Shown here: in pieces, positions 49,088-62,078 of the stretch
Position numbering within the stretch: position 1 is the stretch's first letter
Layout: every line of letters starts with the position of its first letter
NCBI RefSeq assembly: GCF_014334735.1
Contig: NZ_CP060587.1
Span: forward strand, 1,922,001 to 1,986,000
Direction: 5' to 3'
Source: Aeromicrobium senzhongii
GTDB taxonomy: Bacteria > Actinomycetota > Actinomycetes > Propionibacteriales > Nocardioidaceae
Length of the DNA: 64,000 nt
Made by a program: the position numbers and the translations under genes
Notes under the pieces: model-generated
What the model saw: the letters and a program-made list of their open reading frames with translations, nothing else
Told to the model about the DNA's origin: nothing
Database searches by the model: none

Positions 49088-49267
49088 TCACCCTCGGTCC
49101 CCGGGGGTTCCGGCGAGGTGGTCGCGCAGCACCCGGTGGACGGCTTCGAACACCTGCGGGTGCTCGGCCACGTCGAGGTCGTCGAGCGCAGCCAGCAGTG
49201 CGACGGCCTCGTCGGTCGTGGCAGCGTCCGGACGGTCGTCGCCGGCCGGCGTGGGTTCGCTCATCAT
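49088..49267 (-). CDS. Short acidic protein between HAD phosphatase and tlyA (Rv1693-like position)
   Basis: 59 residues (58 from the second ATG): MMSEPTPAGDDRPDAATTDE, then AVALLAALDDLDVAEHPQVF and EAVHRVLRDHLAGTPGDRG. The second half forms two amphipathic helices with regular Leu/Val spacing. Its start overlaps the HAD gene stop (ATGA or TGATG) and it ends four bases before tlyA. M. tuberculosis has a similarly small gene (Rv1693) here. Function unknown; coding is supported by the overlaps and helix-like pattern rather than by a recognised domain. Confidence 0.8.
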   Translation of the reverse strand: MMSEPTPAGDDRPDAATTDEAVALLAALDDLDVAEHPQVFEAVHRVLRDHLAGTPGDRG

Positions 49268-50259
49268 GCCCCGATTGTCGCATCGACGGTCACGGTGATC
49301 CCTGATTCGGCGCGCGCGGCCCAGCCGAGCGCCACCACCGCGCGGAGGGTCTCGGTCGGACCCCCGCTCGTCGCGACCCGGAGCACGCCGTCGGCGATCT
49401 CGGCCGATGCCGATCCGCAGGTGGCTCGGTCACCTTCGACGACGACCTCGGGATGCGCGTCGTGCAGGGCGGACAGGTCAAGCCCCACGTAGTCGGGAAG
49501 CTCGTCCTCGGCCGCGTTGACGACGTCGGCCAGCGAGCTGACGCCGGTGAGGACGAACAGGGAGGGAATCGATGCCCGGCGCGCACCACTGATGTCGGTG
49601 TCGAGCCGGTCCCCCACCATGAGCGGGGCCCCCGGCGAGATGCGTGCGATCGTCTCCTCGAACAGTGGCGCATACGGCTTGCCCGCGACGACGGGCTCGC
49701 GCCCCACGGCCAGTCCCACGGCATGGACGAGCGCGCCGTTGCCCGGCGCGATGCCCTCTGCGGTGGGGATGGTCAGGTCGGTGTTGCTGGCGTACCAGGG
49801 CAGTCCGGTCTCGATCGCGTAGGCGGCCTCGGCCAGATCACGCCACCCGAGCTGCGGCGCATATCCCTGGACGACCGCAGCCACCTCGGGGGCGTGACGA
49901 TCATCGACCGGGACGAGACCGCGCTCCTTCAGCGCGGTGCGCAGTCCTTCTCCGCCGATCGCGAACACGGTCGCGCCTGCGGGCAGGTCGTGCGCCATGA
50001 CGCCCGCGATCGCCTGGGCCGAGGTCACGATGTCGTCGACGGTGACCGTGAGCCCGAGGTCTCGCAGGTGGTCCGCCACCGCGGAGGGCGGGCGGTTGGC
50101 GTTGTTGGTGAGGTAGGCCAACCGCGCTCCCTCGACCGACGTCAGTGCCTCGACGGCACCGGGAACGGCGTCACCACCGCGGTAGACCACCCCGTCGAGG
50201 TCGAGCAGGACCGCGTCATGGGACGCGATCAGAGGGCTGTCGGTCGCGGCCAAGGTCAT
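49264..50259 (-). CDS. HAD-IIA family phosphatase
   Basis: 331 residues. Motif I LLDLDGVVYRG (catalytic Asp), motif II LTNNANRPP, Lys in VVAGKPYAPLFEETIAR, motif III MVGDRLDTDISGA. NagD/pyridoxal- or glycerol-phosphatase type (Rv1692, a glycerol 3-phosphate phosphatase, is at the same place in M. tuberculosis). The last 60 residues form an extra domain (GTA-like tail in Rv1692). ATG overlaps the SSB-like stop. Confidence 0.92.
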   Translation of the reverse strand: MTLAATDSPLIASHDAVLLDLDGVVYRGGDAVPGAVEALTSVEGARLAYLTNNANRPPSAVADHLRDLGLTVTVDDIVTSAQAIAGVMAHDLPAGATVFAIGGEGLRTALKERGLVPVDDRHAPEVAAVVQGYAPQLGWRDLAEAAYAIETGLPWYASNTDLTIPTAEGIAPGNGALVHAVGLAVGREPVVAGKPYAPLFEETIARISPGAPLMVGDRLDTDISGARRASIPSLFVLTGVSSLADVVNAAEDELPDYVGLDLSALHDAHPEVVVEGDRATCGSASAEIADGVLRVATSGGPTETLRAVVALGWAARAESGITVTVDATIGA

Positions 50260-50603
50260 GCGTTCGAGGCTACCGGGGACTCAGGCAGCCGGGTCAGCGA
50301 CCCGAGGTCGACGTAGACGCGACTGGATACCCCAGAACCGTTGCGGGAGAAGAGCCGTCGGAGCTCGCCGCTGACCTCGACCCGGTCCCCCGGACCGAGC
50401 CGGCCGGCCTTGGCACGGAGCCGCGCCGTCCAGGCAGAACAGTCGAAGGTGTCGACGCTCTGGGACGAACGACGGCGTGCCGCCGCACTGCGATCGACGA
50501 TCAGGCGGAAGGAGACGATCTCGTCCCCACTGGGCAGCGTCCGTCGTTCCGCCACGTCGGCGACACGGCCGCGCAGGAGGACGTGGTTGTCGGCATCGGT
50601 CAT
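50256..50603 (-). CDS. Single-stranded DNA-binding protein-like (OB fold)
   Basis: 115 residues. OB-fold signature: NHVLLRGRVADVAERRTLPS, IVSFRLIVDRS, DTFDCSAW and LGPGDRVEVSGELRRLF. It ends PESPVASNA without the acidic DDxxF tip of the main SSB, so it is probably an accessory paralogue that does not recruit SSB partners. Starts at ATG of MTDADN; overlaps the HAD gene (ATGA). Confidence 0.85.
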   Translation of the reverse strand: MTDADNHVLLRGRVADVAERRTLPSGDEIVSFRLIVDRSAAARRRSSQSVDTFDCSAWTARLRAKAGRLGPGDRVEVSGELRRLFSRNGSGVSSRVYVDLGSLTRLPESPVASNA

Positions 50604-50696
50604 ACAGCCAGACTGACCGCGCCACGGCGCCACCGACAGGGGCGGTGAGCAGGCTGTGGACGCCGCGCTCCTCGCGCGCCGGACCTGTGGACCGCG

Positions 50697-51767
50697 TCAG
50701 TTTTCGAGTTGGTTGATGCGGTCTTGGGCGTCGGTGAGTCCGTGGGTGTCGGTGCCGGCGACGCGGTGGAACCAGGTGATGGCTTCTTGGGTGCGTCCGG
50801 CTGCGGCGAGGGTGTCGGCGTAGGCGTAGCGCAGGCGGGTGATCCAGTCGTGGCGGCTTTTGGTGTTGAGGGGTTCGGATTCGAGGAGTTGCAGGGCGGC
50901 GTCGGTTTGGCCCAGGTCGCGGCGGGCGCCGGCGATGACGATGGTGAGTTCGGTGTTGCCGGCTTCGTCGAGGGCGGCGCGGGTGGCGGGGGTGTCGTAT
51001 TCGAGGGCTTTTTCGGGGCGGCCGAGGGCGCGTTCGGCGTCGGCCATCATGGGGGCGTAGATGCCGCGGCCGGTCATGCGTTTGGCGGCGCGGAACTCGG
51101 CGAGGGCTTCGGCCCAGTTGCCCAGGGCGTAGGCGGTTTCGCCGGTGGCTTCGCGGACCAGGCCGACGCGCATGGCGCGGGCGCGGGCGGCGAGGGCGTG
51201 TTTGTGGGCCAGTTCGGGGTCTTCGTGGAGCAGGATGCCGGCCATGACGAGGTGTCGGGCGACTTTGTCGGCGAGTTTGTCGGGCAGGCCTTGGAGCTCT
51301 TGGCGGGCGAACTTGTCGAGGTCTTTGGCTGAGACGTCGTCGGGGATCGGGGGGCCGTCGTAGGTCTTCTGGGCGTCGGAGCGGTCCGGTCCGGAGGCGC
51401 GGCGGTCGCGGTTGGGGCCGCCGGTGGTGGGGCGGTTGCCGGTGGTCGAGCGCGGGCCGGCGGGGCGGTTGGTGCCGGGTCGGTCGGAGTTGCGGCGGGC
51501 GCCAGAGCCGGGGGTGCGGGGGCCGCCGGTGGCCGGGCGGGAGTTGCTGCCGCCGCTGCGCGATCCGCTGCCGCTGCTGGTGGGGCGCGATCCGGAGCCA
51601 GTGGGCTTGCCGCCGCTGCTGGAGGGCCGGCTGCTGCCGCTGCTGCTGGGACGCGAGGTGCCGCCGCTGCGGGATCCGCTGCTGGTGTTGGGGCGGCCGC
51701 CGCCGCTGCGGGAGCCGCCGCTGTTGTTGTTGCGGCCTCGGCCGGCGGGGTTGCGTGATTCAGCCAT
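50697..51767 (-). CDS. TPR protein with Gly/Ser/Arg-rich N-terminus
   Basis: 356 residues. The first 130 are low-complexity repeats of SGG/SRP/GSRS units. From about 145 on, helical repeats fit tetratricopeptide pairs (KLADKVARHLVMAGILLHED, ARAMRVGLVREATGETAYALG, AEALAEFRAAKRM). Equivalent to Rv1691. Codon use is clearly different from neighbours: GAA, CAA and AAA are preferred over the G-ending codons, and CCC/ACC/ATC dominate, giving a G-poor coding strand. AAGGA precedes the ATG. It lies directly downstream of the rRNA operon terminator. Role unknown. Confidence 0.85.
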   Translation of the reverse strand: MAESRNPAGRGRNNNSGGSRSGGGRPNTSSGSRSGGTSRPSSSGSSRPSSSGGKPTGSGSRPTSSGSGSRSGGSNSRPATGGPRTPGSGARRNSDRPGTNRPAGPRSTTGNRPTTGGPNRDRRASGPDRSDAQKTYDGPPIPDDVSAKDLDKFARQELQGLPDKLADKVARHLVMAGILLHEDPELAHKHALAARARAMRVGLVREATGETAYALGNWAEALAEFRAAKRMTGRGIYAPMMADAERALGRPEKALEYDTPATRAALDEAGNTELTIVIAGARRDLGQTDAALQLLESEPLNTKSRHDWITRLRYAYADTLAAAGRTQEAITWFHRVAGTDTHGLTDAQDRINQLEN

Positions 51768-51821
51768 GTTCTCGGGTCCTTCCGCGAGGTGTGCCCTCAC
51801 GATAGGGGCACAAATGCAGCA

Positions 51822-51846
51822 AGGCCGCTCCCAAAGGGAGCGGCCT
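51822..51846 (-). terminator. rRNA operon terminator
   Basis: Eleven perfect base pairs with an AAA loop (TTT on the transcript), 12 bases beyond the 5S gene, followed by a T-rich tract on the minus strand (TGCTGCATTTG). Confidence 0.88.
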
Positions 51847-51858
51847 CGCGCTAATGAT

Positions 51859-51977
51859 TGTCCGGCGACGTCCTACTCTCCCACACCGTCTCCAGTGCAG
51901 TACCATCGGCGCTGAAGGGCTTGACTTCCGGGTTCGGAATGTTACCGGGTATTTCCCCTTCGCCATGGTCGCCGAAA
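51859..51977 (-). rRNA. rrf: 5S rRNA
   Basis: About 119 bases. Minus-strand 5' end TTTCGGCGACCATGGCGAAG pairs with the 3' end (GTCGCCGGACA) to form helix I; GAACCCGGAAGTCAAGC is the standard loop. Ends are placed by the terminal stem, uncertain by a few bases. Confidence 0.95.
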
Positions 51978-52045
51978 CTCTATAGAGATATCAACAAGCC
52001 TTGGTGACTCTTTCGAGTCTGGCTCCCGATCATATCTCGGGAACC

Positions 52046-52070
52046 TCACAGTGGACGCGGTCAAACTTTG
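52046..52070 (-). other. 3' arm of the 23S rRNA processing stem
   Basis: Fourteen bases (52046-52059) are perfectly complementary to 55195-55208 in the 16S-23S spacer, and CTTTG/CAAAG pairs continue inward at 52066-52070 and 55185-55189. They flank the 23S gene and should form the RNase III precursor stem. Confidence 0.75.
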
Positions 52071-52073
52071 TAA

Positions 52074-57037
<4,964 letters not shown>

Positions 57038-57297
57038 AAATCTCCCACACCCGAAAGCATGGTCAACATCTAGAAAATTTGATTCCTGACAAGTTATGAC
57101 TGCTGACAGTCATTAGTTGTCGGAATTGTCCCTGCGGCTCCGCGCGAAAACCAAACCACTTAAGGCCCAGAATTCCTTCGTTTGCCGCCGGGGTACTGAT
57201 AATAATTCGTCGACTTTTGGCACACTGTTGAGTTCTCAAGGATCAGACGCACACCACCAACCCACCATCACTGGCAAGCCCGCAGGGCAACTCGTCT
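57038..57297 (-). other. 16S rRNA leader
   Basis: Untranslated leader of the rRNA operon, about 255 bases. Contains the boxA-like TTGAGAACT and a small hairpin (TGACTG/CAGTCA at 57097-57112). Small open frames here look like chance. Confidence 0.8.
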
Positions 57298-57326
57298 AAT
57301 TTACATCGCCGTTTTCACCAGGTCAA
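57298..57326 (-). promoter_or_regulatory. rRNA operon promoter
   Basis: On the minus strand -35 TTGACC (57321-57326), a 17-base spacer and -10 TAAATT (57298-57303), near-consensus for the housekeeping sigma factor. It lies about 260 bases upstream of the mature 16S end. From here to the tyrS stop (about 310 bases) I see only one further element, the hairpin below. Confidence 0.85.
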
Positions 57327-57576
57327 ACCCGGGTCGGTCACGATGTAGCGCTACGTTTTCCGCGGCCAGTCTCCGGCCCTCTCACGAGTGCCTGGCGTTA
57401 ACCGCTTCGGTCTGCGCTTCGCTGCGCCGTTCGGTGCAACAAGAAGAACATTACACAGACGTTTCCGGCGATGGCAAATCGCATCCGCGGTGTGCTGCGT
57501 CACACCTGGAATCGCAGTCGTTTTCGTGCCCGTTGGGGCCTCTGAGGCCCCTGTGACCGGCCGAGCAACGACGAAC

Positions 57577-57620
57577 GGCGGCCGACCACCGGACTCCGAG
57601 GAGACCGGCGATCGACCGCC
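57577..57620 (-). terminator. Probable tyrS terminator
   Basis: An imperfect 21-base inverted repeat with four mismatches, some of which can be G-U pairs, 20 bases after the tyrS stop. Imperfect but the only strong fold in the tyrS-rrn gap. Confidence 0.55.
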
Positions 57621-57639
57621 GTCGAGCGCGATCGTGGGG

Positions 57640-58896
57640 TCAGACGACGCGGACGCCCGACACCGAGCGCTTGCCCTTGCGCAGGACCACCCAGCCGCCG
57701 TGCAGCAACTGGTCGCCGGAGAACGTCTGGTCGGGGTCGTCCACCCGCTCGTTGTTGACGTACGCTCCCCCGTCCGCGACGGCACGACGCGCGGCCGACT
57801 TGGACTCCGCCAGTCCCGAGGCGATGAGGGCGTCGACCAGCGTGGTCTCCGGGGAGACCTCCACGGCACCGGCCTCACGCAGCGCGGCCGCGAGGGTCGA
57901 CTCGGGCAGGTCACGGAGCTCCCCCCGGCCGAAGAGCGCACCGGAGGCCAACTCGGCCGCCTGGGTCTCGCTCTCGCCGTGCACGAGCGTGGTCAGCTCC
58001 GCCGCCAGCCGGCGCTGGGCGGCTCGCGCCCCCGGCCGCTGCTCGTGCTCGGCCATCAGGGCGTCCACCTCCTCGACGGACAGGAACGTGAACTGCTTGA
58101 GGTACTCCCCCACCTTCGAGTCCTCGGCCTGGATCCAGGACTGGTAGAACGCGTACGGGCTCATCAGGTCCGGGTCGAGCCAGATCGTGCCGGACTCGGT
58201 CTTGCCGAACTTGGTCCCGTCGGCCTTCGTGATCAGCGGCGTGGCCAGCGCGTGGACCTTGCCGCCGTCAGCCCGCCGGATCAGCTCGACGCCGCCGGTC
58301 AGGTTGCCCCACTGGTCGCTGCCGCCGGTCTGGAGCACCGCCCCGTGCCGTCGGTAGAGCTCGAGGTAGTCCATCGACTGCAACAGGATGTAGCTGAACT
58401 CGGTGTAGCTGATCCCCGACTCGAGCCGGCTGGCCACGACGTCGCGCGCCAGCATCCGGTTGACGGGGAAGTGCTTGCCGATGTCGCGCAGGAAGTCGAC
58501 CACGGACATCGGCTGGGTCCAGTCCAGGTTGTTGACGACGGTCGCGCCGTTGTCGCCCCCGAACTCGACGAAGCGCGAGACCTGGGCCTGGATCCGGTCG
58601 ACCCACTCGGCGACGGTCTCCTTGGAGTTCATGACGCGCTCACCGGACTGCTTCGGATCGCCGATGAGGCCCGTCGATCCGCCCACGAGCAGCAGCGGCC
58701 GGTGGCCGGCCAGCTGCAGGCGCCGGGCGGTCAGGATCTGGAGCAAGTTGCCCACGTGCAGGCTCGGGGCCGTCGGGTCGAAACCGACGTAATACGTGAT
58801 CGGCCCCGCATCCATCTCGGCGCGTAGAGCGTCGAGGTCGGTCGAGTGCGCGATCAGTCCGCGCGCCTGCAGGTCGTCGATCACATGGTTCGTCAC
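57640..58896 (-). CDS. tyrS: Tyrosyl-tRNA synthetase
   Basis: 418 residues, class I. HIGH-type motif SLHVGNLLQI, tyrosine-binding YVGFDPTAPS and GGSDQWGNLTGG, KMSKS-type KFGKTESG, C-terminal S4-like domain (TTLVDALIASGLAESKSAAR). GTG start with TAACCT seven bases upstream, so a leaderless transcript is likely and no T-box leader is present. Confidence 0.97.
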   Translation of the reverse strand: MTNHVIDDLQARGLIAHSTDLDALRAEMDAGPITYYVGFDPTAPSLHVGNLLQILTARRLQLAGHRPLLLVGGSTGLIGDPKQSGERVMNSKETVAEWVDRIQAQVSRFVEFGGDNGATVVNNLDWTQPMSVVDFLRDIGKHFPVNRMLARDVVASRLESGISYTEFSYILLQSMDYLELYRRHGAVLQTGGSDQWGNLTGGVELIRRADGGKVHALATPLITKADGTKFGKTESGTIWLDPDLMSPYAFYQSWIQAEDSKVGEYLKQFTFLSVEEVDALMAEHEQRPGARAAQRRLAAELTTLVHGESETQAAELASGALFGRGELRDLPESTLAAALREAGAVEVSPETTLVDALIASGLAESKSAARRAVADGGAYVNNERVDDPDQTFSGDQLLHGGWVVLRKGKRSVSGVRVV

Positions 58897-58923
58897 ACGG
58901 CCAAGGTTATCGGCGCTGGAATC

Positions 58924-58942
58924 GCAGCCCTCACGAGGCTGC
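58924..58942 (-). terminator. Possible terminator after uspA
   Basis: GCAGCC/GGCTGC stem of six pairs, seven-base loop, between uspA and tyrS. Weak. Confidence 0.3.
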
Positions 58943-59019
58943 GGGCGTGGGCAGCCCCGCCGAGGCGATCGACGGGCTCACGAGCCTGGGGATCGGCGCG
59001 ACGACGCTGCGTCGACGCG

Positions 59020-59400
59020 TCAGGGCTTGACGGCGATGACGGGCATCGGCGCGTCGAGCAGGATCATCTGCGTGACGCGGCCCATGAGCATCTTGCCCAC
59101 GGGGGTGCGCTTGCGGATGCCGATGACCAGACGATCGGCACCCGAGTCCACGGCCTGGTCGATGACCACGTCGGACACCGACAACGACGCAGCACGGCGG
59201 ACCTCGTACTCGATGCCCTCGAGGTCGAAGCGCTCGGTGAACTCGGAGAGGTCGATCTCCTCCGGCTCGTCGAACTCCGGATCGATCTCGCTGACCGTGA
59301 TCAGCACGAGCTTCTCCTTGTTCGCCTCGGCCTTGGCGGCGGCCCACAGGACCGCAGCGCGGCCGTAGTCGTCCGGGCGGTACGCGACGGCGATGGTCAT
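59020..59400 (-). CDS. Universal stress protein
   Basis: 126 residues, single UspA domain, lacking the usual long first helix. The ATP-loop reads GIRKRTPVGKMLMGRVTQMI, with GRVTQ where ATP-binding members have GS(V/T)xx; binding is possible but not certain. An acidic patch (DPEFDEPEEIDLSEF) lies near residue 40-55. TAGTCT six bases before the ATG suggests a leaderless mRNA. Confidence 0.9.
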   Translation of the reverse strand: MTIAVAYRPDDYGRAAVLWAAAKAEANKEKLVLITVSEIDPEFDEPEEIDLSEFTERFDLEGIEYEVRRAASLSVSDVVIDQAVDSGADRLVIGIRKRTPVGKMLMGRVTQMILLDAPMPVIAVKP

Positions 59401-59462
59401 GGAGCGAGACTATCGCCGTCGTCGCGGGAATGGCGGGGTGGCACCCCGGTGTTGTCACGTGC

Positions 59463-60122
59463 GTGAACAACTCCTCCCCCCGTGCGGTCAAGGTCGACAT
59501 CTGGTCCGACATCGCCTGCCCCTGGTGCTTCGTCGGAAAACGCCGCTTCGAGCGGGCCGTCGCCGACTGGGACGGCGACGTCGAGGTCGAGTTCCACAGC
59601 TTCGAGCTCGCGCCCGACACGCCCGTCGACTTCGAGGGCAGCGAGGTGGACTTCCTGGCCCACCACAAGGGCATGGACCCCGCGCAGGTCGCGCAGATGC
59701 TGCAGCAGATGACAGTTCTGGCCGCCGAGGAGGGCCTGTCGTACGACTTCGACGCGCTGCGTCACACGAAGACGCTTCTCGCCCACCAGGCGTTGCACTT
59801 CGCCAAGGCGCACGGCCGCCAGAGCGAGCTGAAGGAGCGCCTGCTCTCGGCCTACTTCGAGCAGGGCCGCCACGTGGGACGGATCGACGAGCTCGTCGAG
59901 CTGGCCACGGAGGTCGGCCTGGACGGCGAGGACCTGCGCCGCGACCTCGAGTCGGGCCGGTACGCGGCCGATGTCGACGCCGACATCGCCCAGGCGCGCG
60001 CCTACGGGATCACCGGGGTGCCGTTCTTCGTGTTCGACGGTCGCCTCGGCGTCTCGGGCGCGCAGGCTCCCGAGACGTTCCGTGAGGTGCTCGAGCGCGT
60101 GGTCGCGGAGGCCTCGGCATGA
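59463..60122 (+). CDS. DsbA-family oxidoreductase, FrnE type
   Basis: 219 residues. Thioredoxin fold with active site ACPWCFVGKRRF (CPWC), helical insert, and cis-Pro loop TGVPFFVFDGRLGVSGAQAP. No signal peptide, so cytosolic, as for FrnE. The GTG start at VNNSSPRAVKVDIW is preferred; an ATG 11 codons upstream is possible and neither has a good ribosome binding site. Its stop overlaps a small cysteine-containing gene as ATGA. Confidence 0.92.
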   Translation: MNNSSPRAVKVDIWSDIACPWCFVGKRRFERAVADWDGDVEVEFHSFELAPDTPVDFEGSEVDFLAHHKGMDPAQVAQMLQQMTVLAAEEGLSYDFDALRHTKTLLAHQALHFAKAHGRQSELKERLLSAYFEQGRHVGRIDELVELATEVGLDGEDLRRDLESGRYAADVDADIAQARAYGITGVPFFVFDGRLGVSGAQAPETFREVLERVVAEASA

Positions 60123-60244
60123 GCGGTCCGTTCGAGATAGTGGGCGACGACGACGCGCCCACGTGCGTCGACGGCGTCTGCGAGATCCCGTCGGCCGCGA
60201 AGCCGTCGGAGACCGACGATCACGCCCGAGGGTGGCGCCGGTAG
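60119..60244 (+). CDS. 41-residue protein with a CxxxxC motif, coupled to the DsbA-like gene
   Basis: Starts with ATGA overlap on the oxidoreductase stop: MSGPFEIVGDDDAPTCVDGV followed by CEIPSAAKPSETDDHARGWR and R. Two cysteines lie in TCVDGVCEIP. Too short for a known domain; the start overlap, in-frame reading over 41 codons and the CVDGVC pattern beside a thiol oxidoreductase support a real gene. Its last 25 bases overlap the convergent glycosylase gene. A redox substrate or metal-binding partner is a guess. Confidence 0.6.
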   Translation: MSGPFEIVGDDDAPTCVDGVCEIPSAAKPSETDDHARGWRR

Positions 60245-60768
60245 GCCGACACGGTCGGGTCGTCCTCGGCCCAGAACCGCCACGGCGCGTCGGCGTTGAG
60301 CCGCACACCCACCCGGGGACCGGCCACGAGCGTGGGCCGATCGACCCGCTCGCCGAGGTACACCGGCACCGGCTCGAGCAGGTCCGTTCCCAGGTCCAGA
60401 CTCGTGATCCCCAGCGCCTTGGTGAAGTTGCCCGGACCGCGGGCGAGGGCGTGATCGGCCACGGGGCCGCGGCGCTGTCGCGCCACCTCGATGCCCTCGA
60501 CGATCTCCCCCGCGCGGATCAGGACGGCGGCGGCCTGCTCGGTCGGACCCGTCACGACGTTCGCGGCGTGGTGCCCGTGGATCCGGTAGACGTACAGCCG
60601 CCACGGCGGGCCGTACATGATCTCGGAGCGCGGTGTCCGCACGAAGGCGTGCGAGGCCGGGTCCTCGATCCCGCCGTACGCCTCGACCTCGGTGATGCGC
60701 GCGACCACGCCGTGACCGTGCAGCAGTCGGCCGACCAGGTCGCGCGCGCGTTCGGTGACCTCGGGCAT
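60220..60768 (-). CDS. 3-methyladenine DNA glycosylase (AAG/MPG family)
   Basis: 182 residues. Family segments: VVARITEVEAYGGIEDPASH with the catalytic Glu, MYGPPWRLYVYRIHG, HALARGPGNFTKALGI and RVGVRLNADAPWRFW. Removes alkylated and deaminated purines. GATAGT eight bases upstream of the ATG may be its -10. Confidence 0.94.
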   Translation of the reverse strand: MPEVTERARDLVGRLLHGHGVVARITEVEAYGGIEDPASHAFVRTPRSEIMYGPPWRLYVYRIHGHHAANVVTGPTEQAAAVLIRAGEIVEGIEVARQRRGPVADHALARGPGNFTKALGITSLDLGTDLLEPVPVYLGERVDRPTLVAGPRVGVRLNADAPWRFWAEDDPTVSAYRRHPRA

Positions 60769-60817
60769 GGGCCCTGACTATCACGCTCGCCAGGTGGCCT
60801 GCCTCGCGGGAGCGTAG

Positions 60818-60833
60818 CGTGATCTACATCACA
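60818..60833. promoter_or_regulatory. Crp/GlxR-type palindrome before the first SGNH hydrolase
   Basis: CGTGATCTACATCACA differs at two positions from the TGTGATCTAGATCACA Crp site, and keeps GTGA-N6-TCAC. It ends 23 bases before the GTG. Such a downstream position suggests repression if it is bound. Confidence 0.5.
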
Positions 60834-60856
60834 CTTGCATCCCACGAGGAGCCATC

Positions 60857-62050
60857 GTGTCCACTTCCCGCCGTCGTTCCCTGACCGCCGTCGCGACCCT
60901 CGCCCTCGCCGCCGCACTGGTGGCCCCGACCCCCGCCACCGCCGCCGAGCGGCCCTCCCCCGGACACCGGAAGGCGCCTGTCCCGACCGAGCGTTACGTC
61001 GCCATGGGCGACTCGTTCGTCTCCGGCCCCGGCATCGAGCGCCAGCTGGACGGGTGCGGGCGCAGTGACAAGAACTTCGTCCGTCTCGTCGCCGCCGGCC
61101 TGCGCGTGGCGTCGTTCAAGGACGCCAGCTGCGGGGCGGCGCAGACGAAGAACTACTGGGAGCCGCAGGTCGTCAACGGCTACACGAACCCGGCACAGCT
61201 CGACGCCCTGGATCGCAGCACCACGCTGGTCACCCTGGGGACCATGGGCGGCAACGACGTCGGCCTGGTGCAACTGGCCACGCAGTGCATCGCCGTCGGG
61301 TGCAGCACCCTTCCGCCGGAGCAGTACACCGCCGCCATCGACGCCCTCGTCCCCGTGTACCGACGGGTGATCCGCGAGGTCCGCGCGAGGTCCCCGCGCG
61401 CCCAGATCGTCGCGGTCGGCTACGGCACGTACGTGCCCCGCGAGCGGTGCGCGGCGCTCGGCAACGCGACGGAGGCCGACCTGGCCTACCTCCAGGGCAT
61501 GATCGACCGACTGAGCGACATGATCGGCAAGGTCGCCCGGGAGCAGCGCATCGCCTTCGTGGACATGCGCGCGATCAAGGGCTGGCGGGAGCACACGGCC
61601 TGCGCCGAACCCGCCGACCAGTGGATCCGCGGTCTGAACCCCTACGGCGACGGCATACCGCTGCATCCCTCGACCACCGGCATGGAGCAGATGGGCGCCC
61701 AGGCCCTCAAGGTCATCAGCCCGCTGGTCGCGCGCCGCGCGGCGGAGCGACGGGTCAAGGCGGCTGCCGCGAGCGTTCGGGTGCGCGCCGTCTGCTCGGG
61801 TCCGCGCCGGAGCAGGAAGGTCACGATCCGCACCACCGGCGGGAAGGGACTCGTCGCGGTCGCCTCCTTCCGCGTCGGCCGCCAGTGGGTCGGCACCGAC
61901 CGCCGAGCCCCGTTCTCGGTCAAGCGCACCGCGCGGTGGGTGAAGCGACAGACGGCGCGTGGCCCCGTGCGGGCCACCGTCGTGCTGCGCGCCGGGGACG
62001 TCCGACTGCGGACCACGGTGGCGACCCCGCGTCCGCCCTGCCTGCGCTGA
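60857..62050 (+). CDS. Secreted SGNH/GDSL hydrolase (first copy)
   Basis: 397 residues. Signal peptide (SLTAVATLALAAALVAPTPA, cut near TAA). Block I AMGDSFVSGPG with nucleophile Ser, block III MGGND, block V LHPSTTG; the acid residue of the usual DxxH is not obvious. The domain ends near 290. A C-terminal domain of about 95 residues (KAAAASVRVRAVCSG, GLVAVASFRVGRQWVGTDRR, ending PPCLR) with two Cys follows. An esterase or lipase acting outside the cell is expected. GAGGAG precedes the GTG. Confidence 0.9.
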   Translation: MSTSRRRSLTAVATLALAAALVAPTPATAAERPSPGHRKAPVPTERYVAMGDSFVSGPGIERQLDGCGRSDKNFVRLVAAGLRVASFKDASCGAAQTKNYWEPQVVNGYTNPAQLDALDRSTTLVTLGTMGGNDVGLVQLATQCIAVGCSTLPPEQYTAAIDALVPVYRRVIREVRARSPRAQIVAVGYGTYVPRERCAALGNATEADLAYLQGMIDRLSDMIGKVAREQRIAFVDMRAIKGWREHTACAEPADQWIRGLNPYGDGIPLHPSTTGMEQMGAQALKVISPLVARRAAERRVKAAAASVRVRAVCSGPRRSRKVTIRTTGGKGLVAVASFRVGRQWVGTDRRAPFSVKRTARWVKRQTARGPVRATVVLRAGDVRLRTTVATPRPPCLR

Positions 62051-62078
62051 GCCGAGCAGGACGGGGTCGAGCGATTCG

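Noticed and set aside
51420..51760. Short tandem repeats near the rRNA operon
   Set aside because: They encode the Gly/Ser/Arg-rich N-terminus of the TPR protein in frame.
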